Of a DNA stretch of 64,000 nucleotides, positions 35,734 through 45,758 are shown one piece after another. A program made the translations under genes and the position numbers. Source of the DNA: Sequoia sempervirens (Eukaryota > Streptophyta > Pinopsida > Cupressales > Cupressaceae); assembly GCA_007258455.2 (NCBI GenBank), contig VDFB02193867.1, forward strand, positions 563,907,291 to 563,971,290, read 5' to 3'. Each line of letters begins with the position of its first letter. Within the stretch, counting starts at the first letter, position 1. Under the pieces are notes generated by a model. The model ran no database searches. It saw only the letters and a program-made list of their open reading frames with translations, and was not told where the DNA came from.

Positions 35734-36110
35734 TGGACTCTCAAATTTGATGGATCCAAATCCAAGCATAGAGCTGGGGTAGGGTTTGAACTGATCAGTC
35801 CAAAAGGTAAGAATTTCTTTGTAGCCCATAGGCTTTAATTTCATTGCACCAATAATGTAGCAGAATATGAAGCATTAATTCATGGACTTCTCATGGCACT
35901 TAAGAAAAATGTCAAAATTTTACAAGTTTTTAATGATTCTGAATTAGTAGTCAAACAAGTGAGAAAGCAATATTCATGCCACGATAGGAGAATGAATAAT
36001 TATAGGCATAGAGTGTGGGACCTCATTGAGGGATTTGATGCCTTTAATATTCAACTCATACCACGACGGAAGAATCAAACTACTGATTCTCTGGCCCAAG
36101 CAGCAAGCAC
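35734..36110 (+). pseudogene. Extra RNase H domain located before RT
   Basis: WTLKFDGSKSKHRAGVGFEL (first Asp), NNVAEYEALIHGL (Glu), QVFNDSELVVKQV (second Asp) and RKNQTTDSLAQAAS (last Asp) give a full DEDD set in the order of the archaeal/plant-type RNase H. This type is known as an additional domain in Tat-lineage elements. Here it sits between protease and RT, not after the native RNase H. A stop at 35836 breaks it. Confidence 0.8.
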
Positions 36111-36609
36111 TCTGCAACCCTTATCTCTGTCAGGATTGAAGAGATTCACTGTAGAATTGACTCCTGTGCCATCAGTCCCAGAAAATGTTACTAACTTCAA
36201 GGTGTTTGAAGATGATAAGCACATCCTTGATTTCATCACAAATACAGATGTCTTTGCTTCCCAAATCATTGATGAAGCAGAACCTCAGGAAGCAGAACTA
36301 GATTTAGAAGGTGTGCTGAATCTGAGGTCTAATACTATTCCAAGGGGAATGGTATAGTTGGAGCGAATTTTTGATATGGACAAGATCAGATATCAGGAAC
36401 AAGAATCAAAGAAAGAATCAATTAGTGGGCAGTGTGACACTCATAATTTAGGAACTGAGGATAAAGCCAAGAATGTTTTTATTGGTAAGATGTGTACTCC
36501 AGAAGAAATACAAGGGATAATTGAAGCCTTACATAGTTTTTCAGATATAGTAGCTTGGGGTTATGAAGACCTGAAGACTTATGATACATCCATCATAACT
36601 CATACTATA

Positions 36610-37430
36610 CCTCTGAAGCTAGATGCTAAGCCTTTCAGACAAAGACAGAGACCCATCAATGCATTATTGGAACCACTCATACAGAAGGAGGTTCAAAAAT
36701 TGCTATCTGCCAGAATCATATTTCCTGTTAGGAATTCAACATGGGTGGCTAACCTAGTTCTAGTAAGAAAAAAGAATGGAGAAATTAGGCTCTGTGTCGA
36801 TTTCAGGAATCTGAATAGATCGTCAGAAAAAGATAATTATCCAGTTCCTTCTTTGGATGAGGTGCTTCAAGTGGTCAATGGATCTCAGATGATGTCCTTT
36901 CTGGATGGTTATTCAGGATACAATCAAGTAATGGTCTAGTATGAGGATAGACACAAGACTACTTTCACAACTAAGTGGGGTACCTTCGCCTACAGAAGGA
37001 TGCCATTTGGACTCATTAATGCATGGGCCACATTTCAGAGAGCTATGGATATTGCCTTTAAGGATATCATAGGTAAATGTATCATCATTTATATAGATGA
37101 CCTGACTATTTTCTCGAAGAACAGAGGGGATCACATCTCATATCTGTGCAAGGTATTTCAAAAGTGTAGAGAATTTGGCATATCCCTGAACCCCAAGAAG
37201 TGTATTTTTAGAGTAACAGAAGGGAAGCTGTTAGGACATGTCATATCAGAAAAGGGCATTGCTATTGATCCAGAAAGAGTGGAAGCCATACTGAAGATTC
37301 AGCCGCCTGCTAGCAAAAAGGAGATGAAGTCCTTCTTTGGTAAGATCAACTTCGTCAGAAAATTCATCACTGGATTTGCTGAAATTGTGAAACCGTTGAT
37401 TGCAATGTTGAAACAAGATGCCAAGATCAA
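36610..37430 (+). pseudogene. Reverse transcriptase domain
   Basis: Conserved blocks in order: NSTWVANLVLVRKKNGEIRL, CVDFRNLN, FLDGYSGYNQ (first catalytic Asp), MPFGLINAWATFQRAM, YIDDLTIFS (catalytic YIDD at 37090-37101), LNPKKC, LLGHVISEKGI and KEMKSFFGKINFVRKFI. The catalytic residues are intact. A stop at 36937 and the frameshift at the C-terminal border destroy the frame. Confidence 0.9.
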
Positions 37431-37830
37431 ATGGACTACAGAAGTGATTACAGCAAACCCTTTTATATCTATTCATTTGCTTCAGACCATTCAGGTGCTG
37501 GGATGCTAACTCAAAAGTCTGATGAGGGAAATGAGCACCCCATTGCTTTTATGAGTGCACCATTAAAAGATGTTGAGTTGAAATATCCAAGTGTAGAAAA
37601 GAAGGTATACGCCCTGGTCAAAGCAGTAAAGAAATTAAGGCATTATGTCCTCAGAAATAAGGTGTATGCAATTGTTCCAGATTCTGCAGTTAAGTTACTC
37701 CTAATGCAGAATGAATTAGGTGAGCATAGAGCTAAATGGGTGACCATGCTTCAAGAGTACGACATTGAGATTCAGCCCATGAAGTTGGTAAGAGGACAGG
37801 GACTCACTCGAACCATGGCTGAAATAGGTC
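37431..37830 (+). pseudogene. Native gypsy RNase H, truncated and catalytically degenerate
   Basis: KPFYIYSFASDHSGAGMLTQ, YPSVEKKVYALVKAVKKLRHY and AIVPDSAVKLLL match the gypsy RNase H, but the usual last Asp (ADALSR-like) is replaced by GLTRTMAE. About 20 residues normally found between RT (IKWTTE) and this domain are missing, which shifts the frame at about 37430-37440. Loss of the last acidic residue fits the known erosion of the native domain in dual-RNase-H elements. Confidence 0.75.
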
Positions 37831-37989
37831 CTGAGTTGACTGTTCAGAACTATAATATTGAAGAGGTTTCCCCAGATGGTTGGTATGATGACCTAGTGTA
37901 TTATTTGCTGAATCAACAACCTCCGGGTCATCTTAATGCTATTTAGAGGAGAGCTCTACGGTTGAAGAGTGATGGTTTCATGTTGAAAG

Positions 37990-39140
37990 GAGCTGTCCTG
38001 TACAAGAAAAATCATGAAGGCATTTATTTGAGATGTCTTGGGAAGCAGGAAGCTGAAAGAGTGATGAAAGAATTTCATGAGAAATATTGTACTGGTCATG
38101 GCTCTACAATTGCCACAGCAAATCAAATTTTGAGGGCAGGTTATTCCTGGCCTACGCTCTTCAAATATGTTCACCGTCATGTGCGAACCTATCACATTTG
38201 CTAGATTTCAGCAACAAGAGAAAGGTGTGCAGCACTTCCCCTCCAATCGGTCATTGAGGTAAGACCTTTTGCTCAATGGGGTATGGATTTCATAGGCCCC
38301 ATCAATCCACCTTCTTCTGCAGGACACAGGTACATTCTCACTATAACTGACTACTTTACAAGATGGACTGAAGCTTTTGCTTGTAGGCAATGTACATCAG
38401 ATGTAGTGATTGATTTTTTAGAATCTGCCATTCTTAATTAGTTTAGATGTCCTATTGCTGTGGTCTGTGATAATGGTCCCACCTTTGCATCTTTGAAATT
38501 CTCAAATTGGGCTTTTGATCATGGCATTATTATGAAATTTGCATCTAATTATTATCCCCAAGGTAATGGCCTAGTAGAATCCTCTAATAAGAACCTATTG
38601 ACTGTCATCCGTAAGCTGTTAGAGAAGAACCCAAAAGACTGGCACACCCAGCTTCGGTTTTCCCTTTGGGCGGATCATACCAGACTTAAGTCATCCATTG
38701 GAACATCTCCTTATCACTTAGTGTATGGTCTGGAACCAGTATTCCCTATCCAACTTAAGATCCCAACTCTACAATTTATAAATCAGTTTTATGACGAAGG
38801 AGACAGAAGGGAGGCTAGGTTGACAGAACTACTGCACCTTGAAGAGAAACGGGACAATGCCCTTGAGAATTTTGCTAAACATCAGGGGGTAGTTAAGAGA
38901 TGGTTTGATAGGAGGGCTAAAGTCAAAGCTTTTAGGATTTCTGACCTTGTTCTCTACTGGGATAAACCTCATGATCAGAAAGGGAACCATGAAAAATTTG
39001 ATAAATTGTGGCTTGGCCCATATCAGATTGCCAAAATACTTGGAAATAATGCCTTCCGTTTGAAGACTCTTACGGGAGAAGATATCCCACTGCCTGTCAA
39101 TGGGAAGTATTTGAAACATTATTTCCAGTCCCAAGCTGTT
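37990..39140 (+). pseudogene. Integrase domain
   Basis: The HHCC region has H..H (FHEKYCTGHG) at about 38070-38100 and YHIC*IS at 38190-38210, where the second Cys appears replaced by Ser. The catalytic core has GMDFIGPI (38280), VVCDNGPTF (Asp at 38469) and NGLVESSNKNLL (Glu at about 38578), a complete D,D35E. The C-terminal part includes KFDKLWLGPYQIAK and LPVNGKYLKHYF. No chromodomain follows. Stops at 37944, 38202 and 38439. Confidence 0.85.
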
Positions 39141-39167
39141 TCAGCTCTCCGCTTTGTACATAGTTAG

Positions 39168-40100
39168 TTTAGGTTGCTTTGTTTGTTTTGTTTGATTAGT
39201 GTAGGTTTCCCTTTTGGTTTGGTTGTTTGCTTTCGTTAGTATAGGTTTGCTTTGGTTTGTTTGTTTTGGTCTGCGTTGCTCTTGCTCTTGGTTCTTCCTC
39301 TTTTGGGGACCTTTGCGTGCATCTGTATGCTAATGGTGATAAAGTAGGTCTGATGTTCTTGGTATTTCCTTTACAAACTCTAATCATCCTTCTAGTACAT
39401 CATGGTACGAACTCTTTCCCTTATGTTACTTTTCCTTATGCTGAGGCAAAGGGTTTTTTTAGTCAGTTTAAGCAGGAATATATTGGGGTCTCATACTTTT
39501 AATTCTTAATATACCTAAAGTTGTAAAAGGTCCTTATAAGGTCTGAACAGGTGAAAAATCCTTTTCTGCTCTAGTGCCACTGTGGTTCTCAGCCCTGAGT
39601 GTGGACTTCACTGTTCACAGGTTGAATGAAATAAGCAAAATGAGTAAAAAAATAAAAAATAAAAAAAATAAATAAAAAAATAAAAAAAATATATCATAAA
39701 CAAAAAGAGAGAAAATTTGAAAATCAAAAGGTTTGAATTCAACTCATCAGGGGTATTTGAACATCTCTACCGGGGCTATAAACGCCTGACTGGTAGTAGA
39801 GCTATGTTCAATAGGGCCACAGTGATAACCTCGTCGGGGCTATGGACACCTGACTGGTAGTGAGGCTCTATCCAGGTTATTTTTAGAGTATGAATCCTTA
39901 CGTAGCTTGTTCATACCAAGTTTGGTTCCTTGTGTAACTAAAGGTGGGTAATGAATGCATGTGGACACACTTTGACCCTGGTATAGGAATGTTTGAATGA
40001 CTAGTGGTTTCTTTGTTTAAACATGGGTGGTGGCTGGTTGAAACCATGAGTTCTCGGTTCTTGATTCCAGTTTGTCATTGAAATGCTCAGGAACATTTCT
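39168..40100 (+). other. 3' untranslated part of the internal region
   Basis: 39165-39280 is a T/G-rich run of GTTTG words, and 39640-39705 is an A-rich run with AAAAAATA repeats. Two related hairpins lie at 39761-39880. A frame at 39257-39502 is short and unconvincing. No clear polypurine tract was found directly before the 3' LTR. Confidence 0.6.
39761..39880 (+). repeat. Two related hairpin units
   Basis: Unit 1 (39761-39808): ACATCTCTACC...GGTAGTAGAGCTATGT. Unit 2 (39825-39880): outer stem ATAACCT...AGGTTAT, inner CCTC...GAGG. Both contain CGGGGCTAT(A/G) and CCTGACTGGTAGT. Different outer stems around a shared core suggest the folding, not just the sequence, is kept. Confidence 0.65.
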
Positions 40101-40116
40101 CCAGCAGAGTCGCCAT
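40101..40116 (-). other. Antisense primer-site-like motif abutting the 3' LTR
   Basis: The plus strand reads CCAGCAGAGTCGCCAT just left of the LTR start. Its reverse complement ATGGCGACTCTGCTGG matches the primer-binding-site form TGGCGACTCTGCTGG that I associate with other Tat-lineage elements. The orientation is opposite to gag-pol. Confidence 0.5.
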
Positions 40117-40818
40117 TTGTTGTGTAGTTTTCACACACACGCCCCACTTGGAGTAGGGACCCTCTTTTCTGGTGTCTTTCGGCCTTTGGTTTTATTGGAC
40201 TTATCATTTTGAGGTCTTGACATGTTGGTCTTGCTAGCCTTGACCTTGCCCTGAGGCTTGAATTGATTAAAATTGGTTTTTGAGAAAAATCCGGGTTTTC
40301 ACCTGACTTCAGAATTTTCGGGCTCTGGTGGATTTTTCGAGTCTCGGTTCATTGTCTGGTCGTTGCTGAATTCTCCAAATCCAGGTTTCTGCTTGATCCT
40401 GGGATTTTCCGGTTCTTGTGGATTTTCCCAGATTGCACCAAAATCTTGAACTTCGTCATTTCCCCGGTTTCTGCATTTCCGCGAAATCTGTGTTTCTGCG
40501 CATCTTGGGATTTTTTGAAATTCCATTTTGGGCTCGGGTTTCCAGACTTGTTAGAAGTGTCTTGTCATGCATTAATGACCAAGGAACCTTTGCTCAGATG
40601 AGTATATGGGCAGATTTAGGGAAGTTTTAATATCATTGCGACTTCATTGTTTACTTGCTTCTGCTCTAGAGATCAGGAATTTTTGTTTGAGCTTTGGGGA
40701 TTGTTTTGAGTTGCTTGTGTGGGGATTGATTGGAACGCTGCTAGTTAAACTTTTCATTGCTGGGACGTGCTTGTTACGTGGTTTCTTCCTCAAGTTCGAG
40801 TTTCATCCGCATCGATCC

Positions 40819-43800
40819 ATGGTAGGTTGTCATTGGCCCTTTCGTTGGTTTGCATGATGATTGGGGGTTTCTGCACCAAATGTTGATAATTTCGGGTCGG
40901 CCTTTGCTTGATTATGATCCCATATTTATGGAGTTAGAGTTTGACCCATTTCTTTGTGAAACCATATTACTCGTGCACCGGTAAGCTTGTATTTTCCTAT
41001 TAAGATAGCGGGTGCATCCGTTTGAGGGGTCTGGGTTTGATTATTTACCCTCTTAGTACGAAATCCGTCATATTATGCGAAGTTAGGGCTTTCTTGGTGC
41101 TCGACCTAGAACAGTGAATTTGTGTCGATTTACCTATCTTGCCCTTGTATTACGCTGACTCCCACCCTGTGAGGATTTGGAGTACCTTAGACAGATCTTC
41201 ATCAATGATATTTTAAACCTTAGGCTTACTTTGGTTTTAATGGCGAGAGGGTTATTCATCCAAATTAGGGCATCGCAGTTTCGTCATGAGATTTAAAAAT
41301 CTTTGAGGTCTAAATTCATTTGCATTCTTAATCTTGTCCGCTAGCATCGATTTCTGGACCATTAGAATCCAAGTAGAAGGGATTGTGTGATCATTTAATT
41401 GCTAGTTTGCGGTTTGTGCTTCGTCGGGTTCCCATGGTGTCCGCGGAATTTCTGCATACCCAGATTTTCCTGGTTTAGGCTAATTCCACAGACTGGAGTA
41501 ATTTCTGAAATGCTTCTACCTGTCCGTGAAAATCCATCCCATCTGGATTTTTCTGGTTTTCCTGTCTAGCCTTATCCTTTTTTTGATTTTTCGAAGATAG
41601 GATTGGTGGATCAAATGTTAAATGGCTATTTCCTGTTGCTAATGAATGAATTTCATGATTATCTTATGATCTTTTTTCCATACTAACAATTTGATGTCTT
41701 GGCCGCTAGAGTCTGTCTGGGTCAGATTTCTCTGAAATTCTGCCCCGATTGGTTTTTCCCGGTTTGCGATATTTTCTCGGATTGCATTATTTTTTCAGAC
41801 TTTTAGGGATTAGCAGTTAGCGATGGATTTCAATTGTTTTATATGATTTTATGATGATCTTTTGGTTGGAATATAAACAATAATTGAATACTAATGAGGT
41901 CCTTTGGAAATACAGGCTGAATCAAGCAAGGCTACTAATGGAAAATCTAAGGGTGGCTCGGAGGGGTCATCCATTTCTGAGGCAAAAAGATTAAGATTGG
42001 ATATCAAGAGTCAGCTTCCTGAGAGTAGGATATCCTCTGTATGGTCTGAGGTATCTGATACCAATGTTGGGGCCTAGAGGTATGAGGAGTTTAAGCAACG
42101 GACAGCTGAGAAGGATTTTTCAGTCTTGAGGAACGGGATGATGAAATCTAGACTTGTGCATGTGGCTGGGTTTCCTCCAGCAATCCAATATTATGAGCTG
42201 ATTCTGGAATGTGCTAGGCAGTACGATTTTGATACGTAAAGGGTGGTCAGCACTGAGGGAAGGGTTTTGGCCAACTTCAGTCTGGTCTCCACTACTCAGG
42301 CCTTTGGCATGCCTAACCTGCCTTCGGTGTGTGCTTTAAACATAGACACAACAAAAACATATTATGAGAATGAGCCAGTCAAGGCTCAACAGATAATCAA
42401 CTCTTGGTTAGAGAAGCCGAAGTCACATCACTCTAAACTACCCAAGCAGTTGCACAGAGTTAAGTTCAGGTCGGATGTTTATGATGCCATAACATTTTTG
42501 AGCAGAGTGGCTGGTTTGAAGACTGTCGGAGTGTTGGATAGCTGGATGGTCCATGTGATCACCAAGGTGGAGCAAGGAACTAACTATCACTAGGCAGGGC
42601 TCATTAGCTCTGAAATTGATAAGTAGCTGAGGAACGTCTTGGAGACCAAGAAATTCACCATGTCCTCATATGTGGTGTATGTACTAGCCAGATTCTACCC
42701 GTACAGGGGTTTGAATCCACGAGGGACATTAGGTCAGGACATAATCTATGAAGTTTACCCGAAACTGCATTTAGGGCATAAGGACTACAAAAGGGCTAAT
42801 GATGCATTCACAATGCATATTGCCTGGATGCTACAAAATGCAGAGCATATGAGATTGTCAGATGGAGCCAAAGGGCTAATAAAGAATTATGGGGCTTGGT
42901 TTATCCAATTTTCCACTTTCACCTACATTCGGATTGATGGATGCCCGGTTGCTCCATACAGGTTGCCGAGATATCCCACCGATCACATTGTTTTGTTGGA
43001 GGTTGTGAGGCAGATTTGTGAGTTTGATGCCATTGTGAAGAAGGAAAAGCATAAGACAGGCTTTGGTGGAGACTTCCCTCTCGGGATTTGTGTGGCAGAA
43101 ATGTGCCCTTCCATCCAATCAGTTCACACTGCAGGAGAAGAGTTGGCAGCATATGGTCTCTCCTTCCATTCCAAAAGGATGAATTTCGACATCACAGGAG
43201 AGGCACAGAAGAAAGCCACTAGGGAGTACCGGCACAAGGATGACCTAGAGGACTATTGGGCCAACATCAAAGATGACCTTGAAGCTAGAAAGAAGAGGTA
43301 TTCTAGGCTCCATGTGGAGGCAATTAGACAATATAATGTCAAGTTGATCCCGGATCAACTAGAGGATGATGGAAACCTAGTACATGACCATGCCTATGAA
43401 GTTGTGAAGGACAGGTCCATCAGAGAAATCAATTGGGATGAAGGAGAGGTCACGGAGTTGGAGGACCTAATGGCCCCAGTCATGAAATTTACCTCCTCTT
43501 GGTTGAAACATAAAATTTGGGAGTTGGAAAGTGAGAAGGTAACTTGTACCTTCGATTTAATGGGGAATCTCAATCCTATGTCCACTTCTGAGGAATCCGG
43601 GGAAGATGACCCCAAAGGGAAAACTGCAAAGACCTCACCGTTCAAGATAAAAATCAGAGGACCCAAGGAAGGTGGGCTTGGAACAAAAAGGAAGCCAAAA
43701 GGAAAAAGGAGGTGGCAGACTTTGAAGCTTAGTAAGTCCTCTGATGAGGAAGAGCTGGAAAAGGCAGAAGAGGAAGATGCTCCTCCACCACCAAAGAAAA

Positions 43801-45545
43801 CCAGAACAACTAGGATCTTCAAGAGGAAGGTCCAAGATGCACCTAAAGATGAGCCTCCAATTGTAGATGTGGAGAGTTCAGGGGGAGAAAAGACAAGAGT
43901 TTACACGAGGAGATCTAGGACTCCCTCTCCAAGGGACACTGTGCAAAAGGCAGATCCTTCACCAAAATCACCAACCGCAGAACCATCCAAGGCTATTTCT
44001 CCTCCACCAAGTGCACCTGAGCCAAAAATTCCAAAGGAGCATGAAACCAGCGGAGAGGCAGAGCCCTTCAAAGAAGGGACACTCTTTAGTGAGGTAGTGG
44101 AGCTAGGAGTTGAAGAGGAGGAAAGGAATACTTCCCCTTTGGTGATGTATGAGGATTCTCCAAAAAATAGCAGAGGTAACGAATCGCTTGAGTAGAAAGA
44201 GGACGTCCCTGTTAGGACCCCATCACCTGTGCAGCCAGAGATGGAGCTTGAGGAAATCAATCAAGGTGAGCAGCTCCCTGAGGAAGAGGAGGATAAGGCA
44301 ACTGCAGAAGAAGAAGAGAAAGCGACAGAACAACTGGAAGAAACAAGGACAGAAGAAATCTAGGTAGAGCCTCCAGCCCCGGACTGGTTAGAAAAAGAGC
44401 TTGCAAGGAAGAAGCAGGTGGTAGTCTATGATACTCCCTTGGATTGGGATGAGATGCTATCAAAGATCAGCAAAGGGATGAAAAGGAAGGTAGCTAAGGT
44501 GGTTTCCAAGGTGTAAAGAGATGAAACAAATAACAGGGCTATCCACATTGCCACTCCTGCCACAGACAAGACAAGAGAAGATGTCACTGGTCAAGATTAC
44601 AGTGTGCAAATGATCAACCTTGGGCTGGCATCCATGGAACAGGATATAGAAGAGTTTGAAGGGTCCAGTGCGGTGATCATTGAAAGGTTGAGGAAGGAGA
44701 CCCAAACCAAGCAGGAATTGAAGAAAGAAAATGAAAGGTTAAGGAAATGCTTGGAGGAGGTAATGAAACCCTTGCAGTCCCTCCATCCATCTTCTTTTGC
44801 CACTCCCAGATTTTTGCCCAAGGAAACTATCTCTGAGATTGAGAAAATGAAGACCTCTGCCCAAGCTACAGTGGATTGGCTGAAGGGTGTGCAAGCAAAG
44901 GGAGATAATGCAATCAAGGACATCCTATCAGTTGGAAAGGATGCAGTCCGGGCCAAGGAGTTGTTGTAGCATGTGCTGTCCCAAGACAAGGAGGACATGG
45001 ACCTCTTGTTGCAGAAATCCAAGGTCATCATGGGGCATGGTAAGGAACAACTGGCTGCAGATGGAATTCTTCCTTCTTCCAGATTAGATGAACCTTGGGA
45101 ATGGTTCGAGGCTCTGCAGATTAGGAAGAAGGCCATAAAGAAGATTCTGAAATGAAGGAAATCAATTGATGCTAATCTTGCTGCAGTATATGATGGATGT
45201 ATTGCCTTCTTTGAGGTGATGACTGGAAGGAGAAAGATAGCTCCAAAATATCTAAGTCTGGAATAACTGAAAGAGAGGTGGCATGAGGTTTATGCCCTAG
45301 ATCCCAAAAATGTAATAACTGTCCACCAGCTTGATGATGCAGCCACCTACTTGGCAGTAATGGATAGATATCTGTCCAGCAAGGAAGATTAGGATAAGAT
45401 TGTTGAACAGTCCAAGGAGGAGATTGATGCTATTAAATGTCGGCTTAGGGTATTGCCTTTGCCACCTATCACCCAGCTGGATGGGACATTCTTGAAGGTC
45501 CAAGGATCATCAGTTCAGAGAAAAGATAAGGGAAGTGGCAGTTAA
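40819..45545 (+). pseudogene. U3-encoded spliced gene, 3' LTR copy (full length, stops only)
   Basis: ATG 40819-40821 on donor GTAGGT, intron 40822-41915, exon 41916-45545 in one frame without frameshift: about 1,210 codons. Stops at about 42075, 42238, 42592, 42626, 44193, 44361, 44515, 44968, 45153, 45265 and 45391. Residues about 50-570 look globular (AFGMPNLPSVCALNID, HRVKFRSDVYDAITFLSRVA, YVLARFYPYRGL, YGAWFIQFSTFTYIRIDG, YRLPRYPTDHIVLLEVVRQI). About 560-830 is acidic and Pro-rich with Lys-rich patches (KRKPKGKRRW). About 910-960 is a coiled coil (ERLRKETQTKQELKKENERL). The C-terminus ends QRKDKGSGS. I do not recognise the family; the N-terminal half faintly recalls plant-transposon accessory proteins. 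Not gag, pol or envelope by sight. Confidence 0.65.
40822..41915 (+). other. Predicted intron of the U3 gene, 3' LTR copy
   Basis: Same length (1,094 bp) and same signals as in the 5' LTR: ATG|GTAGGT, TACTAAT and GAAATACAG|GCTGAATC. Acceptor TGCAG has become TACAG, still functional in principle. Confidence 0.5.
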
Positions 45546-45750
45546 TGCCTATTTTGAGATTTGTGCTTCCCTATTATCATAGGGCATGCATTGGACCAGA
45601 CTACATTGGGGACTGTGTCAAGGCCGACCTTGATGGTGGATGGCATTTAATGTGTGCCTTAGTTCAATTTTTTCCTTGGCTGACTTGTTTTGGGCGGTTT
45701 TTCTTATTTTGTAAAAATGTTTGGCTGGGCTGACATATCTTGATACTTGC

Positions 45751-45758
45751 TATAAACA
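45751..45758 (+). promoter_or_regulatory. TATA box of the 3' LTR, mutated
   Basis: TATAAACA where the 5' LTR has TATAAATA. Confidence 0.6.

Larger units (their letters stand above)
32287..39167 (+). pseudogene. gag-pol polyprotein gene, broken
   Basis: One frame runs from ATG 32287 to about 37430. After a small deletion with frameshift it continues in another frame to TAG 39167, close to 2,300 codons in all. Order: gag with an RG-rich stretch and zinc knuckle, protease, a second zinc-knuckle-like motif, RNase H (type found as an extra domain in Tat elements), RT, a degenerate RNase H, integrase. I count 19 in-frame stops before the end; 15 are TAG, the others TAA (32326, 33235, 35836) and TGA (32854). 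Most TAG codons stand where Gln is plausible. The start was chosen because the frame is continuous from there and it follows the primer site. Confidence 0.85.
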
